Part shown: positions 12,117 to 20,873 of the stretch, piece by piece | Layout of the letters: each line of letters begins with the position of its first letter | Numbering within the stretch: position 1 is the stretch's first letter | Assembly (NCBI GenBank): GCA_017893485.1 | Contig: CM030366.1 | Location: 183,875,947 to 183,939,946 of the forward strand | Direction: 5' to 3' | Length of the DNA: 64,000 nt | From: Hemerocallis citrina | Lineage: Eukaryota; Streptophyta; Magnoliopsida; Asparagales; Asphodelaceae | Notes under the pieces: model-generated | Seen by the model: only the letters and a program-made list of their open reading frames with translations | Told to the model about the DNA's origin: nothing | The model's database searches: none | Made by a program: the position numbers and the translations under genes

Positions 12117-13335
12117 ATGGCTCGTGGGAATTCTTCTTCTCGCTTGGGGGATCAGCAGCTGGACAACGCTGCTATTCTCCAGACGGTTCAGCAAATGATG
12201 GCTCTTCAGCAGGAGCACAATGAGTTGATGAGAGGCACTTTGGCAGCCAATGGGAACGTCATTGGACCTGCACCTGGGCCTCTACCACCTAGGCCTGGTA
12301 CGGTAGCAGATTTCATGAGGCTTCACTCGGATAAGTTTTTGGGTACTGAGTCGCTGTTGGAAGCCGAGCAATGGTTTATCCGGACAGAGAAACTGCTGGT
12401 CGCTGCTCGTGTTGCTGAGGCGGATCGTGTGGATGTGGTTTGCATCTAGCTGGTGGATCTCGCTAATATCTGGTGGCGGGTTGAATCCGAGAGGATGTCG
12501 CGACCCATTGAGTGGGCCACTTTCTCTGAGAGCTTCATGGCGAAGTTCTTTCCCAGTGTCACCAAGGCAGAGATGGAGCGACGATTTGTTTTCCTAACTC
12601 AGGTCAGCTAGATAATGTTCTTAATTGTCATTTGTTGTTGCCTACTTCACTTGTGACGGTATTAATTTAAGCATTATCTTAATCAAGGAACCCGTTCCGT
12701 GGATGAGTATGCTGCAGAGTTTACTCGGCCCAGTCGCTTCGCCCCTACCCTCGTTGCCACTGATGAGGCTCGGGCTAGTCGTTTTCTGTTGGGCTTGAGC
12801 TTTCTCATCCAGGACCGTTTGGCTGCTCTTCGACTTCGTGCTTATTCCAATGTTCTGGATGCGGCACGGTTTCAAGAGCAGACCCTTAGCAGATCTAGTG
12901 TTCCTCAGAGGACTGTTTCGTACCCTGTTGCAGCTTGACCTTCCGGAGGACCTATTCGGAGGCCAGTTCCGCCCCCTTTCGCGAGAGCACAGCCGTATGC
13001 ACCTGTTGTCCCGAGGAATGTTGAGCCATGTGGCTATTGCCATAAGACTGGGCATTCACAGCGAGATTGCAGGATGGCCAACTAGCAGTGTTAAGTGTGT
13101 GGGAGCAGTGAGCATATGGTTCGTGACTGTTCGAGGAACAGTGTTTCTGTGCCGGTTACTGGTGCTGCTCAGCTAGGAGCACCGATGCGTGGTCAGGGTA
13201 GGCCTCCTCTTCCTCCGCAGAGGCAAGTCTTTGATCAGAGGCGTGTGGCTCCTAGAGGAGGTCAGGTTGGTGGTCGTGGTCAGGCTTATAACCTGACAGC
13301 CGAGGAAGCGGAAGTTGCTGTTGGAGTGGTTGCAG
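12117..13335 (+). pseudogene. gag: gag of element 1 (capsid/nucleocapsid, disrupted)
   Basis: It starts at ATG 12117 (MARGNSSS). The gag core is visible: DFMRLHSDKFLGTESLLEAE at about 12310-12370, then ANIWWRVESERM, then a stretch related to SVDEYAAEFTRPSRF (12696-12740). A TAG at 12447-12449 replaces an expected Gln, and element 2 has the same stop at the same codon. An AT-rich GT..AG interruption occurs at about 12603-12687. The nucleocapsid zinc-knuckle region around 13040-13110 is frameshifted. The last exon frame ends at G13335, where an intron-like sequence starts. Gag would form the virus-like particle in the cytoplasm; this copy cannot. Confidence 0.82.
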
Positions 13336-13475
13336 GTATATCACAGTAGTTGTACTTTCTTTTCTTTCTTTCATTTTTTTTGCATGTTATTTTTCCCTCC
13401 CTTGTACAATTATTCGTGTATATATCCTGCTAGCACCTTATTCTTTGTTTGATCTTCTTCTATGTGTGATTTTAG
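13336..13475 (+). other. Candidate intron at the gag/protease junction, element 1
   Basis: The 140-nt, T-rich segment begins GTATAT and ends TTTTAG. Read through, gag stops at a TAG (13347-13349) just inside it and protease is in another frame. Removing it joins G13335 to TC at 13476-13477 (phase 1) and puts gag in frame with the protease motif DSGATHSF. Element 2 has the same arrangement (40618-40759, 142 nt). Splicing is inferred; no transcript is available here. Confidence 0.65.
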
Positions 13476-14349
13476 TCTTCTCTCTCTCTGCTCATGAGTT
13501 GTTTGATTCGGGTGCTACCCACTCTTTCATTTCTTCTCGCTTTATCGATCAGCATGGTTTGGCTTGTGATGCTATGCCCGCAGCTTGGGACATCACCACA
13601 GGTGGAGGTGTCGTTGTCTGTTCTAGGATTTGCAAGCAGAGTCCATTGCTGATTGGTGGTGTGGTTTTCTCGGTGGATTTGATTGTGATTCCCAACTCCA
13701 GTTTTGATGTCATTTTGGGCATGGACTGGTTGGGAGCTTCCTGTACCGTGATTGATTGCCGGGAGAAGAAGGTGACTTTCAGGCCTTCTGGTCAGCCATA
13801 GTTTGTTTTCCATGCGGATGAGACACCGTCAGTGCGTGTCAAGAACTCGTTGGATCCCAAGGTTGTTTCTCTTGCGTCGCTGGGTTCTGATAGGATTGTT
13901 GCACCCTTAGTTGTGCGGGACTTCCTTGATGTGTTTCCCGAGGAATTTCCCGGTCTGCCGCCAGTCCGAGATGTGGAGTTCAACATTGATATTCTGCCTG
14001 GTAAGACCCCTATTTCCAAGAGTCAGTATCGTATGGCGCTAGTTGAATTGGCAGAACTGAAGGTGCAAGTTCAGGAGCTGCTTGATAAGGGTTTTGTCAG
14101 ACCTAGTGTTTCGCCATAGGGAGCCCCAATTCTGTTTGTCAGTAAGAATGATGGAAGCCGTATGCTTTGCATGGACTAAAGGGAGTTGAACAATGTTACT
14201 GTCAAGAATCGGTATCCATTGCCGAGGATTGATGATTTGTTCGACCAACTGGGAGGTGCATCGGTGTTCTCGAAGTTGGATCTGCGTTCCGGGTACCATC
14301 AAGTCAGGGTGAAGTCAAAGGATGTTCCGAAGACGACTTTCCGAACAAG
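13476..14349 (+). pseudogene. pol: pol of element 1, part 1: protease and N-terminal RT
   Basis: The aspartic protease shows LFDSGATHSF (about 13500-13530) and VILGMDWLG (13710-13735). After a TAG at 13799-13801 come the RT entry motif [47 protein letters not shown] and [13 protein letters not shown]. Stops at 14117-14119 (TAG where SPWGAP is expected) and 14177-14179 (TAA in CMDY.REL) disable it. It breaks at 14349, exactly where a solo LTR with TSD ACAAG is inserted. Confidence 0.88.
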
Positions 14350-14998
14350 TGTAGAACCCCGTATTTTTAAAATATTATTTTTAAATGTTTATGATGAATT
14401 AAAATGATTTTTGGAGAATTTACAAATATTTTCTGAAAATATATCTTTTTACACGTGCAAAACACGTGCAAAACACGTGCAAATACTTTCTTGAGAAGTT
14501 CAAAAGTCAAATTTTCTTTATGGAAAATCATTATTTAATATTTGGGATTTATTTATTATTTTTCCAGATTTTTTTGAGATTAATTGGATCTATTTGCAAT
14601 TTTTGAGAAAAGAATGACCTTTTTGCAAATTTGTCATTTTTAGGGGTTAAAATGAAAATTTTACTTTCTGGACGTTTTGAACAGTACCGGTTAAGATTAA
14701 TGGGTATGTTTTACCTTAAAATCCTAATCTAAATGATTTTTTATTGAGTTTCCAAGAATAGAGATCTATATATATGTAAAGTTGTATTTCAAGGGGGTTA
14801 TTTTGTAAAAGTGTTTGGAAAACCCTAAACTCCTTATTCTGGATATTTAAAAGAAATTTGCAGCCGTCATTCTCTGCACAATACTTTGAGATTGACGTTT
14901 TTATCTGAATACAAATTATTTTAGTAAACAATGATTTCTTTTAGAAAACTCTAATTTGATTATTATGTAAAACCTAAACTGTGCAGTCTGTAGGCCGA

Positions 14999-15384
14999 CA
15001 GTCGACTGGCAGACCTTTCAGTCGACTGGTACGACCTGGCTGATGTGATATTTAGTTTCCTTGAAAATCCATTCTGGACAGTCGACTTAGGACTTTTTCA
15101 GTCGACTGGTACACTTAGTATTTATTTTTCAAAGTTATCGTAGATTTTCTCTGGTAAGTCGACTTATGACTTTTGCAAGTCGACTTATAACACTTAGAAT
15201 ATTTTCTTAAAAGATTCTGGAGTTTCTCTCTGGTAAGTCAACTTATGACTTTTTAAGTCGACTTATAATCTCTTTTAAGTCGACTTATGACTTTGATAAG
15301 TCAACTTATAACACTTAGCTTATTTTCTTAAAATCATGGAACATCCTTTCTGGACAGTCGACTTATGCTTTCTATAGTCGACTG
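14999..15384. repeat. Array of CAGTCGACTG / AAGTCGACTT palindromes
   Basis: Eleven GTCGAC-centred units are seen, at 14999, 15019, 15079, 15099, 15156, 15177, 15255, 15277, 15355 and 15375, with variants AAGTCAACTT at about 15235 and 15298 in between. Most are perfect 10-bp palindromes, and they often come in pairs about 20 bp apart. The flanking sequence (ATGACTTTT, ATAACACTTAG) is also repeated. Confidence 0.85.
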
Positions 15385-15750
15385 GTACTGATGTATTTTT
15401 ATATTTATGAAGGTTCTTTCAAATGATTTATTCTTCAAATGTTTTAATCTATACTTTATCTTCTATTAAACATATGTTTTCAAGATGTTAAGTTGAGCAG
15501 TTTAAGATGTGAGTTTGGTTGAGATATTTGAGTTGATTCTCTAGAGGAGGTGTGTGACCCTAGTATACCGGCGGTTGAGTTCATTATGTTTAGGCCTGTT
15601 GAGGCATTTTGGTTGTTCAGTTTTGAGTTAAGTCCGGTAGGGTACACCAACTCTAGGAGTTTCGTTAAGTAATTAAATAACCCAAGAATAATAAGGACAT
15701 GCACTAGTGGTGATATGATGAACGGGAACATGAGTCATGTACCTCAGTAT

Positions 15751-16040
15751 GGCTTTCGGTATAAGATTTAATCTCCAGAATTATCTAAGTAACTTACTTG
15801 TGGTGTGGGATTTATCTCCGGAATTATCCAGGTAAATTACCTGTGGTGTGGAATTTATCTCCGGAATTATCCAGGTAATTACTTGTGGTGTGGGATTGAT
15901 CTCCAGAATTATCGGGGTCGAGGCGACGCACATGTGGTATTCGTGTGATGAGGTCATTGCTTTCGGTGTGGGATGATCTCCGGAATTATCCAGGTAAAAT
16001 ACCTGTGGTGTGGGATCTATCTCCGGAATTATCGGGACAT
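15751..16040. repeat. Minisatellite of ~50-bp units in solo LTR C
   Basis: About six imperfect units are built on GGTGTGGGATTTATCTCC and GGAATTATCCAGGTAA. Spacing varies because one unit is interrupted by about 45 bp (15915-15965). Confidence 0.85.
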
Positions 16041-16742
16041 GGGCTAATACTCACATTTTAACTTTATTTCGTAGTAGTCATCGTGTTAGGATTAGTTGCA
16101 TAACGGGGATTGAACCCTATAATGTGGAGATGTTAAGGGCTTGCACCGAACCTATGTAGAGTGGGATGCATAGACTTCGACAAGTACGCATTAGAGAGTC
16201 CGCATATAGAATTTGTGTTTTCTTGACTTGGTTTTATGCATGTGGTTTCTTGTTTTCTACACTTGACACTTAGTTTAGTTTCACTTGTTGTTTACATGTT
16301 TCTTTGCTACGTCATATTTTATGTATTCTTGTTTATTACATGTTGTTTAAGAATCCGTGCTTAATGTTTATTTATATTGTATGTTTTTATGTCACTCACA
16401 CCATTTATGGCTGACCCCTTTAGTTTTGGGGGTTAGGGATCATCTCTAGCCTCATGTGTTGCAGGTTGTTGCTTAGAGTTTGGAGGTTTGGATGCTTGAG
16501 ATAGTTTTGAGATAAATTGATTTAATAGAGTTTTGTGTAAAATTGTAAAAGACAGTGTTGTGATTAAAGGAAAGTTATATTTTGAGATGTTTTGTATTCC
16601 GCTGTGCTATGTAAAGGATTATTGTAATAAAAGTTGGAAAAATTTTATTGGTGTTGGCTGTGTTTAATGTTACATTGAAGTTGATGCTGGGATTGTGCCA
16701 CGTATTTTCTAAGATATTATATTAGAAATTTGGGGCGCTACA

Positions 16743-17595
16743 ACAAGATATGGGCATTACGAGTTCTTGGTGATGCCTTTCGGAGTGACTAATGCACCGG
16801 CTGTGTTCATGAGTTTGATGAACCATGTATTTTTGCCGTACTTGGATCAGTTTGTCGTGGTTTTCATTGATGAAATATTGGTGTACTCGCTGAACAGGGC
16901 AGATCATGCCGAGCATTTGAAGGTGGTTCTGCAGACTTTGAGGGAGAACTAGTTGTATGGGAAGCTCGATAAGTGTGAGTTCTGGCTGGATCAGGTTGCT
17001 TTTCTTGGCCACATTATCTCCGGTGCTGGTATTTCTGTGGATCCGTCAAAGATTTCTGCGGTCAAGGATTGGCCTATTCTGAAGTCTGTTTTTGAGGTGC
17101 GGAGTTTCCTTGGTTTGGCTGGTTACTATCAAAAGTCCATTCAGGATTTCTCCAAGATCGTTGGACCCTTGACCAGTTTGACTAGAAAAGAGCAGAAGTT
17201 CGTCTGGGATGAAGCTTGTGATGAAGCTTTCGCCGAGTTAAAGCGTCGGTTGACATCAATGCCTGTGCTGATTGTACCCGACAGTTCGGGTGGTTTTGTG
17301 ATCTTTTGTGATGCTTCGGGGAGAGGTCTAGGAGCAGTGCTGATGTAGCGAGGCAAGGTTGTCGCTTATGCATTGAGGCAGTTGAGACCTCATGAGAAGA
17401 ACTATCCTATGCATGATCTGGAGCTTGCAGCTGTGATCTTTGCCTTGAAGTTGTGGAGGCACTATTTGCTTGAGGATAGAGTTGAGATTTTCACAGATCA
17501 CAAGAGCCTCAAGTATGTGTTCACGCAGAAGGAGTTGAACATAAGGCAGAGAAGATGGCTGGAATTGATGGCATACTTTGACATCAATTTGCAGT
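16743..17595 (+). pseudogene. pol: pol of element 1, part 2: C-terminal RT and RNase H
   Basis: It continues RT after the solo [24 protein letters not shown], then [11 protein letters not shown] (the catalytic FIDD has become FIDE at 16863-16874), [18 protein letters not shown] and FLGLAGYYQKSI. RNase H shows FCDASGRGLGAVLM, then [20 protein letters not shown] stops at 16950-16952 and 17346-17348 fall where Gln is usual. Similarity ends at about 17595; integrase is absent. Confidence 0.88.
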
Positions 17596-17807
17596 AGCCG
17601 CCGGTGAGGGACAACGGCGGAACGAGAGGGCGGCGACTGCCCCTATACTTTATTCAAAGATCTAGGGTTTGCTTTGGGGATTTGGGGGTTATTTTCTCTC
17701 TCTAGACTTTTCTAGAGAGAGAAACTCTGGAATCTAATGCTGACATTGTGATGACATATGCAGAACGAGGGGGCGGCGGCAGCGATCCCTAAACACCATA
17801 AGTAATG

Positions 17808-18129
17808 TTATCAAACACAAACACCATAAGTAGTTACTGATATGTGACCTTCTTAGTTCTTACTAAATTGAGTTTGATGAATAAGTAATGTTATATGAAT
17901 TAATTGAATAGTTTCAACAAAAATTTATAGCATTTTGGATATTATTAAAATAAAAAATTAGTTTTCACTAGAGTTGTTTCAACCACATTCAATAATCCAC
18001 AAGGATTTACAATTGTCACCACTCATAAATCAACTCAAGGAAAAATAAGATCAGCAGATAATATTTTTTGCAGTTCAAGCTCCAAATCTCCCCTAAATTA
18101 GTCAATACAAACTCCAAATCAAAATAAAG

Positions 18130-18177
<48 letters not shown>

Positions 18178-18484
18178 CCAGAAAAATGACGAGGAGAGAG
18201 AGAGAGTGTGTGAGAGAGTGAGGACTAAGAAGGCGCTGCTATTAGGGTTGGATCAAATGGGATCGTCGAGCTTCCTCCACTAGGATTTGGATGGATTCAG
18301 TGGAATTTGGAATAGATGAAGAGGGAAACAGGGAAGAAGAGAGATAATGGAAAAGAGGGTTTGGATTGGAGCGAGGGTGGGGAATTTGGGCTTAACTTGG
18401 GCCCAAATATATATATGGGTGGGCTTTAAATATATATTGGGGGGGGGGGGGGTGGCATACCTTAGCCCCCTAGATTTTCCCCTA
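17808..18484. other. Right arm of the hAT-like element, with (GA)n and poly-G
   Basis: Non-coding. It contains a 41-bp (GA)n run (18134-18174) and a run of G near 18440-18452, and ends at the hAT terminus. The first 30 bases repeat the sequence at 4457-4480 because the minus-strand retroposon duplicated its target. Confidence 0.6.
18134..18174. repeat. (GA)n microsatellite
   Basis: About 20 uninterrupted GA dinucleotides. Confidence 0.95.
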
Positions 18485-18492
18485 TGCGAATG

Positions 18493-19235
18493 GGGCGGAT
18501 CTGCAATCACAGAAATTCAAATTTATTGTGTTACAGGTGGGCTTGAAGTTGGCCTAAGGAGTTTCCTGCAATCACAGAAATTTCATATTTATGGTGTGTT
18601 CAAGCCTTCAAGGTAGGCTTGAAGTTTGTCCTACCTCTAATAACATGCTTTATTGTTTACAAGTCCCTTCAACTCTGCTTTCTTATGGCAGGGTTGAGAG
18701 TGTAGTTCGGTGGGATGCACCGGAGGTTGGCTGTATCAAGATCAATTTTGATGACTATTTCAATGGGGCCATGGCAGGATAAGGCTTTACTATTAGAGAT
18801 TCGGACGGAAGACTTCTTTTTGCAGGAGGTGGAATCGTATATACAAACTTGGTTGCTATAGCAGAAAGGTTAAGCACTAAAGGTTCTGCACTGGACACTC
18901 CATTCGGGACTAGTTAGTGTTGAACTCTTCTGTTATCGTCAACCAAACTTTCCAGAAATGCATGGATGACCCAATTTAATGCACCTATTTGGCGAGCATC
19001 ATATTCAGAGTATCAGACATGTGTATAGAGAGGCAAATTTTTGTCCAAATTTGTTGGCTAAGAGAGGGAGAGAGGCAGTGAAAGTTTTTCTCATTGTTAC
19101 TAATGTAGATGCGAAGCAGATTTGAGGGGAGTCTCCTACACCTGCAGATGAATTTTTGTTTAATATTTCAATAAATGGTTGGGGCTAGTAGACCTTCTCC
19201 TAACCCTGACCTCTTGATTAGCAGGAAGAGAAAAA
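18493..19235 (+). pseudogene. Degenerate LINE ORF2, 3' part: RNase H domain and tail
   Basis: This continues the LINE cut at 2919. A plant LINE RNase H domain is readable from about 18696: VRWDAPEVGCIKINFDDYFN (normally KINFDGS), then GFTIRDSDGRLLFAGGG after a stop at 18780. Its C-terminal part is IQSIRHVYREANFCPNLLAK near 19005-19060. Several stops and frame changes are present. An A-rich stretch at about 19229-19240 may mark the 3' end. The RNase H is of the type fused at the end of plant LINE polymerases. Confidence 0.75.
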
Positions 19236-19329
19236 AAACAAAGTTCTTTTAGGTATGCCAGTATACCTTTTCCTCCCACAATTTCCTTCTGATCAATTTT
19301 TCTAGTTTAAGTGGTTACTAGCTAATTAT
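19236..19329. other. Unassigned sequence between LINE tail and Tat LTR
   Basis: AT-rich and without a coding frame. The exact end of the Tat LTR within or next to this stretch could not be fixed. Confidence 0.4.
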
Positions 19330-19917
19330 GTTGCTTCTTTCGGTGTAGGAGCAACAGATAATGAGTTCTTCGATGATTAGGAAAAGCATAGATCTCATTC
19401 GTTGATCAGATCTGATGAGAGGCTGATATTTATGGACAGATTTGGAATGAATGACTGAGATACTGTCGGAAACCTGCAACAAAGCCTGAAACACCAGGAG
19501 TTTACTAGGTGACATGCCCTTCGACAATTAAGTCAGCAACTCAGAAGTAATAACTGGGTTTTAGTGGGCCTAATGTTCATTACCTAGTAATGGAGGAGGT
19601 AGGGCATATTTATAGGCAAAGCGGGGAGCAGTTGTTAGGAAAAATTCATAACTGATTTGGAAAATCCCTTAAATCAAGGGACCTAATCAGTTATTATCTT
19701 CCTATTTTTTGGGGGATTTTATTGACTAGTCAATCTCCCGTAATTAGGCTGCAAATCAGCCACCCTTGTGGGCTGATCTAAGATAGTAGGCTTATGGACG
19801 ACCCATGTGCTGGTCGTGGGCCTGTAATAGCTATAAGATTACTGTTTTGCCCTCAGGAACCTTGAGATTCATGCGGGGATTGTACGACCCTGATTAGCTG
19901 TAATTTCTCCCACATCA
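19330..19917 (-). repeat. Probable 3' LTR of the Tat-type element
   Basis: On the minus strand it would start TGATGTGGGAGAAATTACAG at 19917, directly after a purine tract (complement of 19918-19935, GGAGTGGGGGGTTTA), as expected for a polypurine tract and 3' LTR. A TATA box (CTATAAATATG, complement of 19605-19615) points the same way. The left boundary is uncertain and no partner LTR exists in the window to confirm it. Confidence 0.45.
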
Positions 19918-20250
19918 TAAACCCCCCACTCCTGGAGGTTGGGTATAACAGCCTTCGAGGAGTATTTCTCCTCTAGGGGTGTTTAGGATCGTAATCAGAG
20001 CTAGTGAGGGTAGTAATCTTCAAAGTCATTTTTACCAAATTATGTATTAATTATCAGAATTTTTAATTAAATTTCCTGAACTTATAATTATTTATTGGTT
20101 TTTAAATTTAATTTTCAGAATTTATAATGATTTATTGGATTTTTTAATTAATTATTCCATTTAAAATTATTTTTGGAATTTTAATAAAAAATTAAAAGGG
20201 GCGCGACTTTCGGGGGATCTGGCAGTTGCTATTGGGTTTCATGCCTGTAT
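19918..20250. other. AT-rich spacer beside the Tat LTR
   Basis: It begins with the C-rich complement of the putative polypurine tract. The rest (20040-20190) is repeats of ATTTATTGG/AATTTTCAGAA-like AT-rich sequence with no reading frame. Confidence 0.5.
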
Positions 20251-20550
20251 GCCTCGAAGTCCATGCCGAGAGCTAACATTGAGTGCCTCTGTGCACCGAG
20301 GGGCAAGGCAGCGAAATTGAGTCATCTTTCGTGAATGACTCAAAGTCCATGTCGAGGGACGAGGCCAAGCGAAACTTAGGAGTTTTCGCATGTGGCTCAA
20401 AGTCCATGTCGAGGGACAAGGCCAAGCAAAATGTACGAGTTTTTCACGTGCTGCTCAAAGTCCATACCGAGGGACGAGGCCAAGCGAAGTTTATGAGTTT
20501 TTCGCGTGTGGCTCGAAGTTAATGTCGTGGGACAAGCCTGCGAGATTGCC
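20251..20550. repeat. Tandem repeat of ~58-bp units
   Basis: Four to five units carry the core CTCAAAGTCCATGTCGAGGG and GAGGCCAAGCGAA. A single further unit (core CTCGAAGTCCATGCCGAGAG) stands at 33491-33530, on the far side of the plus-strand ORFs. Confidence 0.85.
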
Positions 20551-20589
20551 GAAGATGAAGGACTTATAAATTTGTCTTTCTTTTGAGCT

Positions 20590-20873
20590 GCAGGTGAACG
20601 TGTGTTGGCCCACGTCACTGTTACGAAAATCGAATATTTTTTCTCATCGCAGCCATTGGATGGAGTTGTAGGGCTAGGATTCTTCCACGTTATCATTGTG
20701 GTTATCGAGGAGTCTCTCTCATCGCCTATACATTCTCTACCATCTCATTTCTCTCTTTACTTTCTCTCTCTAGTTTGCGGAGCTTATCCCTTTAGAACCT
20801 TTTCCTGACACACTGACAATCTTCCCAACTAATTTTCCGTCATAGGATAACCATGTAAAGTATTATTTTAATT
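20590..20873 (+). promoter_or_regulatory. Putative promoter and leader of the antisense ORF
   Basis: A CTATACATT box at about 20726-20734 is followed by a CT-rich leader (TCTCTCTTTACTTTCTCTCTC, 20750-20770) of the kind found at plant transcription starts, about 140 bp before the ATG at 20874. Only sequence character supports this. Confidence 0.35.

Larger units (their letters stand above)
14350..16742 (+). mobile_element. Solo LTR C, 2393 bp, inserted in RT of element 1
   Basis: It begins TGTAGAACCCCG and ends GGGGCGCTACA, and is flanked by ACAAG on both sides (14345-14349 and 16743-16747). The RT frame of element 1 resumes exactly after the second ACAAG, so the boundaries are certain. It has no internal region, so it is a solo LTR left by LTR-LTR recombination. 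It carries an array of GTCGAC palindromes (14999-15384) and a minisatellite of about 50-bp units (15751-16040). Its last 1 kb resembles the long LTRs at 22084-29343 (GGACATGCACTAG, then a GAACCCTAT-like box). Confidence 0.93.
5963..17595 (+). mobile_element. Ty3/gypsy Tekay/Del-like retrotransposon, element 1 (3' truncated)
   Basis: The order is 5' LTR (5963-11905, split by a minus-strand LTR), tRNA-iMet-type primer site, gag, protease, RT and RNase H. Coding similarity stops at about 17595 inside RNase H, so the end of RNase H, integrase and the 3' LTR are missing. RT is split by a solo LTR (14350-16742). Assignment to a Tekay/Del-like chromovirus comes from the long LTR, the iMet primer site and close protein similarity to element 2. 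Stops, and a changed RT active site (FIDE where FIDD is expected, 16863-16874), show that it is inactive. Confidence 0.85.
4483..17790 (-). mobile_element. Minus-strand LINE-like retroposon (interrupted)
   Basis: A 17-bp direct repeat, AAACACCATAAGTAATG, stands at 4466-4482 and 17791-17807. Just inside the left copy is a run of ten T (4483-4492), which is the poly(A) tail of an element on the minus strand. The right end (17598-17790, read on minus) is GC-rich with a TCTAGAGAGAGA-type box, like plant LINE 5' UTRs. A long variable TSD plus a poly(A) end indicates target-primed reverse transcription. Only about 1.7 kb belongs to it (4483-5962 and about 17598-17790). I find no RT in it, so it is internally deleted or a non-autonomous type. 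Element 1 sits inside it. Confidence 0.6.
2920..18484. mobile_element. Non-autonomous hAT-like element (outer shell, heavily nested)
   Basis: The left end reads CAGGGACAGATCCAGG. The right end, read on the other strand, is TAGGGGAAAATCTAGGGGGC. They form imperfect terminal inverted repeats. The flanks TGTGAATG (2912-2919) and TGCGAATG (18485-18492) fit an 8-bp target duplication with one mismatch, as expected for hAT. The LINE reading frame on the two sides (..FECE | WGG..) is consistent with this excision model. Its own sequence is 2920-3137, 4196-4465 and 17808-18484 (about 1.2 kb). No transposase is seen, so it is non-autonomous. Everything between is later insertion. Confidence 0.6.

Noticed and set aside
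14999..15384. GTCGAC palindrome array as a CRISPR-like array
   Set aside because: Spacing is irregular, the spacers are themselves repeated, and the DNA is a plant LTR; a palindromic minisatellite is the better description.
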